The notes under the pieces are model-generated. The model saw nothing but the letters and a program-made list of their open reading frames with translations. It was not told the DNA's origin and did not search any database. From NCBI GenBank assembly GCA_017553635.1, contig JAFZKN010000022.1, positions 1 through 64,000 on the forward strand: DNA of 64,000 bases, read 5' to 3'. Within the stretch, counting starts at the first letter, position 1, and each line of letters opens with the position of its first letter. The position numbers were made by a program, and so were the translations under genes. The DNA is from Treponema sp. (lineage in GTDB: Bacteria; Spirochaetota; Spirochaetia; Treponematales; Treponemataceae). This document shows positions 44,227-51,435 of the stretch, in pieces.

Positions 44227-44772
44227 TTAAGCTTCTGTTTTTTCTTCAGCTTCTGCTTTTGGTTCTGCTTTAGCTTCTGATTTTTTTTCTGCTTTTTTAT
44301 CAGCTTTCTTTTCTGCAGCTTTTTCTTCCTGTGCCTTTACAGTAAGATGAACTTCTGCTGTCTGTGCTTCATAAAGTTTAATTGTAACTTTGTAGTTACC
44401 GCAAGATTTAATTGCAAGTCCCGGAATTTCAATCTTTTTGCGTTCAATTTCGAATCCCTGTTTTGCAAGAAGTTCCATAACTGTCTGAGAAGTAACGGCA
44501 CCATAAAGCTTTCCGTTTGATCCAGCAGGTACAGCAATTTCAAGCTGAATTGATTCGAGTTTTTCTTTAAGGCTTGCAGAAGCAGCTCTCTTAGCATCTT
44601 TTTTTGCTTCAATTTCTGCTTTGCGGCTTTCGAAATATGCAACTGTTGCTTCGTTGTAAGGAACAGCTAAATTTCTTGGAAAAAGGAAGTTACGGTAGTA
44701 ACCGTTTGCAACAACCTTTACATCACCTTCTTCACCGAGGTGCTTAACATCTGCGTTAAGAATTACTTTCAT
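44227..44772 (-). CDS. rplI: 50S ribosomal protein L9 with charged tail
   Basis: Binds 23S rRNA near the L1 stalk. It starts MKVILNADVKHLGEEGDVK with the family GYYRNFLFPRNLAVPY motif. The ATG at 44772 is chosen over an in-frame TTG at 44778, with AGGAG (44780-44784) seven bases upstream. L9 is usually near 150 residues. Here about 35 extra C-terminal residues are alternating Lys, Glu and Ala (KKADKKAEKKSEAKAEPK), a low-complexity extension probably outside the folded domains. Confidence 0.94.
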   Translation of the reverse strand: MKVILNADVKHLGEEGDVKVVANGYYRNFLFPRNLAVPYNEATVAYFESRKAEIEAKKDAKRAASASLKEKLESIQLEIAVPAGSNGKLYGAVTSQTVMELLAKQGFEIERKKIEIPGLAIKSCGNYKVTIKLYEAQTAEVHLTVKAQEEKAAEKKADKKAEKKSEAKAEPKAEAEEKTEA

Positions 44773-44796
44773 TTTCAAGCTCCTATTTCTTTTTCA

Positions 44797-44830
44797 GGTA
44801 TTGCGTCACCAGGAGTTGGATCGCAATACC
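44797..44830 (-). promoter_or_regulatory. intergenic hairpin upstream of rplI with anti-SD loop
   Basis: GGTATTGCG (44797-44805) and CGCAATACC (44822-44830) form a perfect 9-bp stem in the 74-base rpsR-rplI gap. The loop, read on the minus strand, contains CTCCT, complementary to the AGGAG ribosome site of rplI 13-17 bases beyond the stem. It could control rplI translation or mark an mRNA-processing site. Confidence 0.5.
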
Positions 44831-44846
44831 GGAATTAAATTAAAAA

Positions 44847-45185
44847 TTATTCTGCTACGTAAGGCAAAAGACAGATTGAGCGTGCTCTTTTAATTTCGCG
44901 TGCAAGTTCTCTCTGGTGTTTTGCACAAGTTCCTGTGATACGACGTGGAAGAATCTTTCCTCTTTCTGTTGTAAAGCGGCGAAGTCCATCAGCATCCTTG
45001 TAATCAATTTTTGCTTTGTTAGCACAAAAACGGCAAACCTTTTTTCTAAAGAATGTTTTACCTTTTCCACGAGCACCGCGACCTTCACCTTCGCGTCCAT
45101 CACCTGCAAGACTAGCTTCGTTAGATTCCATAACTGACTGGTCTTTATCTTCTACAGACTGCATATCCATTGTTTCGTCTGACAT
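44847..45185 (-). CDS. rpsR: 30S ribosomal protein S18 with acidic N-terminal extension
   Basis: The folded domain, about residues 42-112, has KVCRFCANKAKIDYKDADGLRRFTTERGKILPRRITGTC (key CRFC and LPRRITGTCAKHQREL). The four Cys/His positions of the zinc-binding type are kept. Family members usually have about 75-90 residues. This one has about 40 extra N-terminal residues: first acidic (SVEDKDQSVMES), then Gly/Arg-rich (DGREGEGRGARGKGK). S18 forms a heterodimer with S6, encoded two genes upstream. Confidence 0.93.
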   Translation of the reverse strand: MSDETMDMQSVEDKDQSVMESNEASLAGDGREGEGRGARGKGKTFFRKKVCRFCANKAKIDYKDADGLRRFTTERGKILPRRITGTCAKHQRELAREIKRARSICLLPYVAE

Positions 45186-45202
45186 ATCAATTCTCCTATA
45201 AA

Positions 45203-45691
45203 TTAAAACGGAATATCTTCAGGGAAGCTGTTATCTTCTGTGTAAGGAATATCATCCATCGGATTTGAACTGTTAGTTGAACCTGCAGGTTTCGGCTGGA
45301 ATCTCGGAGCAAAACCCCCTGATGGCTGTTCTCCAGATCCACCATTATCCGCTCTTCCGCCTAACAACTGAACATTTTCAGCAACAATAGTCACCCGACT
45401 GTTTTTCTGACCGTCTTTTTCCCAACGATCCTGTCTGAGATAACCATCAACAGCAATCTGTTTACCTTTCTGCAAATATGGCTTAAGGTTTTCTGCTGTT
45501 TTTCCCCAAATAGTTACATCAAAGTAACTTACTTCATCAACCCACTGATCACCATTCTTGCGGCTTCTATTTACGGCAATACTCACATTAGCTCTAGCAG
45601 TTCCGTTAGGAAGATAAGCAAATGAACGCTCATCAGAAGAAATATCACGGGTAAGTCTACCGATTATATTTACTCGGTTTACATCTGTCAT
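45203..45691 (-). CDS. ssb: single-stranded DNA-binding protein
   Basis: An OB-fold of about 110 residues (VNIIGRLTRDISSDERSFAYL, VNRSRKNGDQWVDEVSYFDVTIWG, YLQKGKQIAVDGYLRQDRW) is followed by a Gly/Pro/Ser-rich linker. The acidic tip EDNSFPEDIPF recruits replication and repair proteins. The tip ends in DIPF, the conserved SSB tail. 162 residues. Sits between rpsF and rpsR as in many bacteria. Confidence 0.95.
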   Translation of the reverse strand: MTDVNRVNIIGRLTRDISSDERSFAYLPNGTARANVSIAVNRSRKNGDQWVDEVSYFDVTIWGKTAENLKPYLQKGKQIAVDGYLRQDRWEKDGQKNSRVTIVAENVQLLGGRADNGGSGEQPSGGFAPRFQPKPAGSTNSSNPMDDIPYTEDNSFPEDIPF

Positions 45692-45729
45692 AAATACGCC
45701 TCCTTAAAATGGTTTAATAAATCCGCAGG

Positions 45730-46017
45730 TTATTTTTTTTCTTCAACCTGAACAAACATGTATTTGATGAGATCTGCGTTCAATTTGAACTGTTCATCAA
45801 TGTCTGAAATTTTTGCAGGATTTGCTTTGATGTTGAAGAGAACGAAACGTCCACGTTTCTGTTTCTTAACTTCGTAGGTAAGATCACGATCGCCGAAAGG
45901 TTCTTCTTTTTCGATTTCGGCACCAAACTGTGAGAGGGTTGCTTTTACAGCGTCAGAACCTCTCTTGTACTTATCTTCATCTAAAATGAAGATAGTCATA
46001 AGTTCATACTTTCTCAT
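45730..46017 (-). CDS. rpsF: 30S ribosomal protein S6
   Basis: 95 residues with MRKYELMTIFILDEDKY at the start, KEEPFGDRDLTYEVKKQKRGRFVLFNI in the middle (key DLTYEVKKQKRGRF) and a short charged end. Binds 16S rRNA with S18. AAGGAG (46023-46028) gives a strong ribosome site. First gene of the cluster, directly downstream of a good promoter and a leader hairpin. Confidence 0.94.
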   Translation of the reverse strand: MRKYELMTIFILDEDKYKRGSDAVKATLSQFGAEIEKEEPFGDRDLTYEVKKQKRGRFVLFNIKANPAKISDIDEQFKLNADLIKYMFVQVEEKK

Positions 46018-46022
46018 AAATT

Positions 46023-46064
46023 CTCCTTATGGTCATGGAAGCTTTTAGAAAGCTTCAAGGGGGG
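46023..46064 (-). promoter_or_regulatory. rpsF leader hairpin, possible S6:S18 autoregulatory site
   Basis: On the mRNA a CCCCCCTT run (46057-46064 on the plus strand as AAGGGGGG) precedes an 8-bp hairpin GAAGCTTT-CTA-AAAGCTTC (46038-46056). CATGACCAT and the AAGGAG ribosome site follow. CCTT could pair with AAGG and hide the ribosome site. Many bacteria have an S6:S18-binding leader here, but the canonical bulge of that motif is not clearly present. Confidence 0.4.
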
Positions 46065-46076
46065 TTAGATTAGTAT

Positions 46077-46105
46077 ATATTACCAAAAATCAATATCTTA
46101 GTCAA
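46077..46105 (-). promoter_or_regulatory. promoter of the rpsF-ssb-rpsR-rplI-dnaB cluster
   Basis: On the minus strand TTGACT (46100-46105), a 17-base spacer and TAATAT (46077-46082). The predicted start near 46069 gives a leader of about 50 bases that includes the rpsF hairpin. Confidence 0.7.
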
Positions 46106-46119
46106 TTAAGAAAAGGGTC

Positions 46120-47394
46120 TCAACGGGCCAATGTCACCTTAAAAACAGGGATAAACTGCCAGAATTTAATGATGAATGTAATGACATTATACTGCAAATT
46201 CATGAGGAACGAAGAAAATGAACAGAGACAGGGAACAAAAAAACTGAATACCATAAGGACAAGTCCCGAATAAAGGAAAACCGTTATTAAAGGAGAAGCA
46301 AACAGCGTACATATGATTCCGGCAGGACTCAGCATTCCGGACATTTTTATAGAAACCGGAGAAGTAAAGATAACAGCTGCACACGATGAAGAAAAACTTG
46401 AGTTTATCCTTTCTGTAAGAAAAGCGGAACAAAATCCCTTTAAGACAGGTCCTAAAACAAGAATTCCGGTAAGGGCGGCATAAGAAAGTATAAAGCTTAT
46501 TTCAAAAAGATCTTCCGCACGTATCATAATATGAATTAAAAATGTCACTGCTAAAAGAGAAAGACTTTCTTTTTCTCTTATTTTAAAGATACGGCATAAA
46601 GAAACAATCATCAGACTTATTAAAGCCCTTAAAAGTGATGGCGATAAACCTGCAAACCACACAAAAGCAATTACCATGATGTTTTTGATGATAATTCCTC
46701 CGGTTTTTACAGCATTCTTTCCATGTGCAAAATCAGTAAGATTGGAAATTAATGCCAGATGCATTCCTGAAAGAGCAAGAATGTGAGAAAGTCCTGACAG
46801 TCTGAAAATGTTTTTCATATTCTCTTCAAGGTATTCTTTTGAACCTGATAAAAGAGCCAGAAAAAGTCCCCCGGCTCTCCCCCATGCGCTCATAAGTCTT
46901 TTAAATTGAATTCTGCATGTGCCGCGCATTTTTTGAAAATGTCCTGAAAAATTATTTTCAAAATCACAAGAGACAAGCTGATCACATATAAAATATTCTC
47001 GTTTATTTTCTGTCATTACATAGTTTGTATTGAATTTTATTCTTGCACCGTTTTCAATCAGATAGGAATACGAAAATATTTTTCCATTTGATGAAAAAAG
47101 TTTATCTGGATAAAATGCTTCCACAATTTTTGAAGAAATTAAAACTTTTACTTTCCCGCAGCAAAACGATTTAATTCCGTCAGAGCTTTTACATAAATCA
47201 GCTTTTAGTTTTAAACTGTAATAACTGTCAGAAAGCTTTACAGGATCAGATATTATTTCCCCTTCAAGAAAATTTATTTTCTCATAAGGAAATGGGGTGA
47301 GAATTTTTGACTCAGGCAGCGGAACAATTTTAAGATAGATTAAAAATGCTGCTGCCAGTGCGCTGAATAAAAGCGGGTTTAACCTTTTTACCAT
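46120..47394 (-). CDS. ComEC/Rec2-family membrane protein, no MBL domain
   Basis: An N-terminal soluble OB-like part (residues about 35-150) precedes a polytopic membrane core with the ComEC signature FRLSGLSHILALSGMHLALIS and the later GLSPSLLRALISLMIVSL. ComEC forms the inner-membrane DNA channel in natural transformation. At 424 residues this protein ends after the membrane core and lacks the C-terminal metallo-beta-lactamase domain of full ComEC, and no other competence genes are near. It could be a reduced DNA-uptake channel or a repurposed transporter. Overlaps the next upstream gene by seven bases. Confidence 0.75.
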   Translation of the reverse strand: MVKRLNPLLFSALAAAFLIYLKIVPLPESKILTPFPYEKINFLEGEIISDPVKLSDSYYSLKLKADLCKSSDGIKSFCCGKVKVLISSKIVEAFYPDKLFSSNGKIFSYSYLIENGARIKFNTNYVMTENKREYFICDQLVSCDFENNFSGHFQKMRGTCRIQFKRLMSAWGRAGGLFLALLSGSKEYLEENMKNIFRLSGLSHILALSGMHLALISNLTDFAHGKNAVKTGGIIIKNIMVIAFVWFAGLSPSLLRALISLMIVSLCRIFKIREKESLSLLAVTFLIHIMIRAEDLFEISFILSYAALTGILVLGPVLKGFCSAFLTERINSSFSSSCAAVIFTSPVSIKMSGMLSPAGIICTLFASPLITVFLYSGLVLMVFSFFVPCLCSFSSFLMNLQYNVITFIIKFWQFIPVFKVTLAR

Positions 47395-48560
47395 TTAAGA
47401 CTCGAAAGAGCATTTCGAGCCTGAGTAACAATGTTTTCTGGATAAGCTAAATAAGTCGTGTACAAAAGACAATCAAAAGAAGACTTGTCACCCAGATCTC
47501 CAAGTGCCTGAATTACTGCAGAAACTACATTTAATGCAGGGAGATTACCTTTATTCATCTCCATATTGAGATCTCCAAGGTAATCAACGAAAAGCCTTAC
47601 AGAGTCTTTTGATGAAAGTTTTTCGATATATCTGATAACATTTGCAAAATCTGAATCAGAAATAAATCCTGCTTCAAATTCCCGTTTAGCAACTTCAAAA
47701 TAAGAAATCATCAGAGAAGAACTTCTAGTCCAGTTATTATCAGAGAGTACCTTACAAACACCAAGCTGAAACTGTGCAATTTCTTTGGTTACCGATGAAG
47801 AGTCTCTAATGATTATCATACTGTTATTTAATAAATTTTCTGCTGTTTCTGAACGGACAGATGAAGAAATTTTATCATTATCTACAAAAACCGAATAAAT
47901 CTTCTGCATTTCCGCAAAATCTGATTTACTTATTATTGTTACAAGTTCACTTGATGACTTTTCGATAAGTGATGCAAGTGTATTGATAAGATTTTTTTCA
48001 AGTTTTGGCCATGTTTTATTCTTACAACTTGAATAAAGTATTTCGAAAGATTCATTGTTTCCGATTACGGCAAGAACATCAATTGCCTTGCACTCTACTT
48101 CTGTAGCCTGAGTCTTGTCTTCCTGGGCGGCTTTAAGATAATTATTTACAAAATGTACGATTTCCTGTGAATCCGATTTTTTTGCAAAAAGTTCAAATTT
48201 ATCTAAAACTGCAATTCTTACATTACTATCACGAAAACCGTAGTAAATTGAACCCAGTCTGTTGATGGTTCCTTCTCTGTCAGCATTAAATTCTGATACC
48301 GGATAAGTCATTACAGCGGCAATTGCAAGACCTGCAAGATCTCTGTCATCTGCAATTATATGCATGTTTTCCAAAACAAAATTTACTGCTTTAAGCGACA
48401 TTTTTGAAGAAACATCTTTATCGGCATCTTTTACAGCCGCAATCTTTTCCTGAATATTTCCCTTGATAAACCTTACTTCGGGATCTGCCTTTTTATTTTG
48501 AGCAGCAGCCAGAAATGTCAAATGACTGATAATAAGTATAGCGCATGTAAGTTTTTTCAT
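47388..48560 (-). CDS. exported HEAT-like repeat protein (390 aa)
   Basis: A signal peptide (KKLTCAILIISHLTFLAAAQ) is followed by helical repeats of about 35-40 residues. Examples are RDLAGLAIAAVMTYPVSEF, NVRIAVLDKFELFAKKSDSQ and ALNVVSAVIQALGDLGDKSSFDCLLYTTYL (key VIQALGDLGDKS). These are HEAT/armadillo-like and suggest a periplasmic binding scaffold. No family name assigned. It overlaps the ComEC-like gene at its 3' end and starts 21 bases after the PilZ gene. Confidence 0.65.
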   Translation of the reverse strand: MKKLTCAILIISHLTFLAAAQNKKADPEVRFIKGNIQEKIAAVKDADKDVSSKMSLKAVNFVLENMHIIADDRDLAGLAIAAVMTYPVSEFNADREGTINRLGSIYYGFRDSNVRIAVLDKFELFAKKSDSQEIVHFVNNYLKAAQEDKTQATEVECKAIDVLAVIGNNESFEILYSSCKNKTWPKLEKNLINTLASLIEKSSSELVTIISKSDFAEMQKIYSVFVDNDKISSSVRSETAENLLNNSMIIIRDSSSVTKEIAQFQLGVCKVLSDNNWTRSSSLMISYFEVAKREFEAGFISDSDFANVIRYIEKLSSKDSVRLFVDYLGDLNMEMNKGNLPALNVVSAVIQALGDLGDKSSFDCLLYTTYLAYPENIVTQARNALSSLKW

Positions 48561-48581
48561 TCTTGGCCTCCATATTCCTCA

Positions 48582-49772
48582 TTATAAATCTTCTGCAACC
48601 GGAATATCAATTGAAACATCAGGTTTATCAGAAGAAGCCTTGAGGTTTTCCGTTATAATCTCACTAACCTTTTTCTCCTGATTTAATCCATCATTTTTTT
48701 CATCCGGTACATCATCAGGAGAATCTCCCATTTCTTTTGCATCATTTTCTGTTTCCTGAATAGCTTCAAAAATCTCTTTCTGCTTTTCAGGGAGAACTTT
48801 ATAAACAAAACTGAGGATAAAATTTTTCATAGTCGGTTCAATATGAGTACACTCAAAATGAACACGCGACTGATTTATTTCTGCATTATATTCAACTGCC
48901 TTGATTATACCGAACATCAGTATAAATGTATCTTCAAGTTCAAACTGCAGTTTAATCTGAATGTTTGAAACGGCCTTTCCGCCAATTCTTATCATTGCAC
49001 CGTCTTCCGAAATGTCTTCCAGAATACATCTGTAACCCGGAGCCGTCTCTACAGTTGAATAATTTATAATTTTTTCCTTGATGATATAAAGCTGAGCAGG
49101 AACATGACATTCGCATCTGACAGAACGTCTTTTCTGAGCTCTGAGCATCTTATCAGAATGAGTAATAAAAAGCGCAGACTGACCGTTAAATACACTTGAA
49201 CTTAAAACACGTGAATCAAAAACATAATTTGCATCTCCTTTACGCCAGAGATAAACGCTTATGTCCTGATCAGTCCATTCTTCACCCTTAAGTTTGATTA
49301 TTCCTTTCTGTGTCGGAAGTCTTATTACAAGCTCCCGTCCGCAGTTAATGATTTCTGATTCATGAAGACCTTTCCCGGGAAGAATTATTCTGAGTTTCTG
49401 TCCTTTATCAAGGTCACGGGTACTGTCAAGGCCCTTTTTCTGAGAAGAATCTATTTCAATTTTAGTACGATATTTGTAAAGCTTCGAAAGGAATTCCTGA
49501 ACCCTCGGAGTATCCTGAGTTCCGTCAGCCTGAGCATCTTCAATAATCCGCGTAATACAGCGTGATAAAGCCGGAACTGAAAAATAAAGGCTTAGAGGTT
49601 CTTCAAGACTGCACAGTTTCGCAAGATGCCATAATGAACCAATCTCCGCCATGGAAAATTTCTGATCAAGACCTGCTGCATAAAATTTAATTTTTCCACT
49701 GAACAGTCTTAAAATACGTACGACAAGGAGAATTATTAAAAATGTAATTCCTAAAACAACTGCTACTTGCAA
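48582..49772 (-). CDS. PilZ-domain protein, membrane-anchored, likely c-di-GMP effector
   Basis: An N-terminal transmembrane helix (VAVVLGITFLIILLVVRIL) is followed by a middle domain with a YcgR-N-like beta-barrel (LDKGQKLRIILPGKGLHES). The PilZ domain then has RRSVRCECHVPAQ (RxxxR) and EDISEDGAMIRIGG (DxSxxG), the c-di-GMP-binding signature. The C-tail is acidic and disordered. 396 residues; TTG start with GAGGT upstream. It may link c-di-GMP to motility or surface behaviour, but no direct partner is shown here. Confidence 0.8.
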   Translation of the reverse strand: MQVAVVLGITFLIILLVVRILRLFSGKIKFYAAGLDQKFSMAEIGSLWHLAKLCSLEEPLSLYFSVPALSRCITRIIEDAQADGTQDTPRVQEFLSKLYKYRTKIEIDSSQKKGLDSTRDLDKGQKLRIILPGKGLHESEIINCGRELVIRLPTQKGIIKLKGEEWTDQDISVYLWRKGDANYVFDSRVLSSSVFNGQSALFITHSDKMLRAQKRRSVRCECHVPAQLYIIKEKIINYSTVETAPGYRCILEDISEDGAMIRIGGKAVSNIQIKLQFELEDTFILMFGIIKAVEYNAEINQSRVHFECTHIEPTMKNFILSFVYKVLPEKQKEIFEAIQETENDAKEMGDSPDDVPDEKNDGLNQEKKVSEIITENLKASSDKPDVSIDIPVAEDL

Positions 49773-49802
49773 AATTACCTCAAACTTATAATACTATATT
49801 AC

Positions 49803-50468
49803 ATGAAAAAATTGATTTTGTATCTTGAATTTGCATTAATCAGCATTTTTTTTATCATTCCGCCTCTATTTACAAATCCGGTTCCAGTAATACAAAATTC
49901 AAATTTTTCACTCAACTGGAGATCTGCCGTAATTTTAATTATAGCACTCCTTATTTATTATCGGCACGAATTTACTAAAAATCAAACGAAAGATGCAGAA
50001 AAAATCAATATTTTTCAATGTTTTGCAAGCATTTCTACATGTTTCGGACTTTTGATGCTTTCAAATGTCATTCTTTCCGTTATTTCGTACCTGATACTTA
50101 AACAACCGGAAACACAGATAAATTACCAGAATACGACATCTTTTTCGATTTTCTCTACCGTGATTAATTTTCTCGTTGCCGGATTTTATGAAGAAGCCGT
50201 TTACAGACTTTATCTTCCTGCTGCACTGCGCACTTTTACATGTAAAATTCAGAATAAATATTTTATATATTTCATTGAATTTATATGCATTGTGATTTTC
50301 GCACTTGGCCACAGATATCTTGGCTGGATTGCCGTTATATATGCATTTTCTGCAGGAATTATATTAAGGTATTTTACATTAAAACACGGAACCATACTGA
50401 TTCCGTTTATATGCCACGCTTTATATAATATACTCGTTTTTACTGCAGGCTTTCTTTTAGCGAATTAA
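49803..50468 (+). CDS. CPBP-family intramembrane metalloprotease (Abi)
   Basis: Polytopic protein of 221 residues with the family motifs: motif 1 GFYEEAVYRLYLP (EExxxR), motif 2 FALGHRYLGW (F-x3-H-x2-x-GW) and motif 3 ICHALYNIL (H-x3-N/B type). These match CAAX prenyl endopeptidase/bacteriocin-processing (CPBP) proteases. Its start is taken at ATG 49803; a TATAAT at 49787-49792 sits only 10 bases before it, so the message may be near-leaderless. Substrate unknown. Its 3' end overlaps the convergent DUF4340-like gene by 29 bases. Confidence 0.75.
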   Translation: MKKLILYLEFALISIFFIIPPLFTNPVPVIQNSNFSLNWRSAVILIIALLIYYRHEFTKNQTKDAEKINIFQCFASISTCFGLLMLSNVILSVISYLILKQPETQINYQNTTSFSIFSTVINFLVAGFYEEAVYRLYLPAALRTFTCKIQNKYFIYFIEFICIVIFALGHRYLGWIAVIYAFSAGIILRYFTLKHGTILIPFICHALYNILVFTAGFLLAN

Positions 50469-51435
50469 AAGTCCATTCACTTATACAGTAAGTCCCGTTC
50501 AAATTTGAAATGAATTCTTTCTGTCTGTCCGTATAAATAATTGAAGGCTCTATATGCAGACGGTATGTATAGCAGTTTTCATTGCCAATGACAGAAGGGA
50601 CAAAAATATATGTATATTCAGTTCCCTTACCGTCAAAAACTTTTACGCAAGTTGCATTATCCGCAGACTGCTTTACACTCTCACCCAAAACAATTTTTGA
50701 ATATCTCAGTGAAACAATTTTAGCATAAGCTTTTTCAGAAGCCGGTTTTTGAGTTAGCGCAGCATTTTTATTACCTGCATCAATATCATAAAACGTCATT
50801 GACTGTATTGAATCTGATTTTAAATTTTTTGAAATTGACTTTGGAAGTATATTATGATCACTCCAGAATGATGTATCCAGATCAAGATAATCTGCAATTT
50901 TTGAATCTATCGAATAAACCGTAATGTTTTTATCATTTTTAACAAAAATTCTATCAAGGGTCTGATTTAAAAATCCAAAATAAAGTTTAGAAACTGCAGT
51001 ATTCTGGCTGTTGTAAAAAGTTACGCATACAGCATCTTCTTCGTTAAGACCAAAAGTCTTGTATTTTTGAATTATTTTTGAGGAAGAAATATGTTCTTTT
51101 GCATCAATTATGATTGCAAATTCCTGAATTGTCTGAGAAAGATTTATAAAATCTTTAACAATTGAACTGTCTGCTGGAAAAGTCAGATCAGTCTGATCCT
51201 GCAAAGTAAAATGCGCTCCCCAGAAATCATCAAGATTTAAAAGTTCAAGCTGACCTGCTTTAGGATGACTTATTGTAATTTTTGAAAGTTCATACTTTGG
51301 ATTTAAAAGAGCAGACTTAACTGATTTTGTTTTTGTAAAGTCAGTTTTAGTTAAAAAGGAAAATGCAAAAAGCATTACGAGAAAAGCAAGGACTGATGAT
51401 AATGCAAAAGCTTTTTTATCAGATGTAATTTTCAT
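50440..51435 (-). CDS. DUF4340-like membrane-anchored protein
   Basis: Starts at ATG 51435 (MKITSDKKAF), inside the end of the preceding permease gene (17-base overlap). One membrane helix (LSSVLAFLVMLFAFSFL) is followed by an extracytoplasmic beta-rich part. Features such as ELSKITISHPKAGQLELLNLDD, FPADSSIVKDFINLSQTIQ and VTFYNSQNTAVSKLYFG are typical of DUF4340 proteins that accompany GldG-type ABC auxiliary proteins. The function of the family is not established. Confidence 0.65.
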   Translation of the reverse strand: MKITSDKKAFALSSVLAFLVMLFAFSFLTKTDFTKTKSVKSALLNPKYELSKITISHPKAGQLELLNLDDFWGAHFTLQDQTDLTFPADSSIVKDFINLSQTIQEFAIIIDAKEHISSSKIIQKYKTFGLNEEDAVCVTFYNSQNTAVSKLYFGFLNQTLDRIFVKNDKNITVYSIDSKIADYLDLDTSFWSDHNILPKSISKNLKSDSIQSMTFYDIDAGNKNAALTQKPASEKAYAKIVSLRYSKIVLGESVKQSADNATCVKVFDGKGTEYTYIFVPSVIGNENCYTYRLHIEPSIIYTDRQKEFISNLNGTYCISEWTFNSLKESLQ

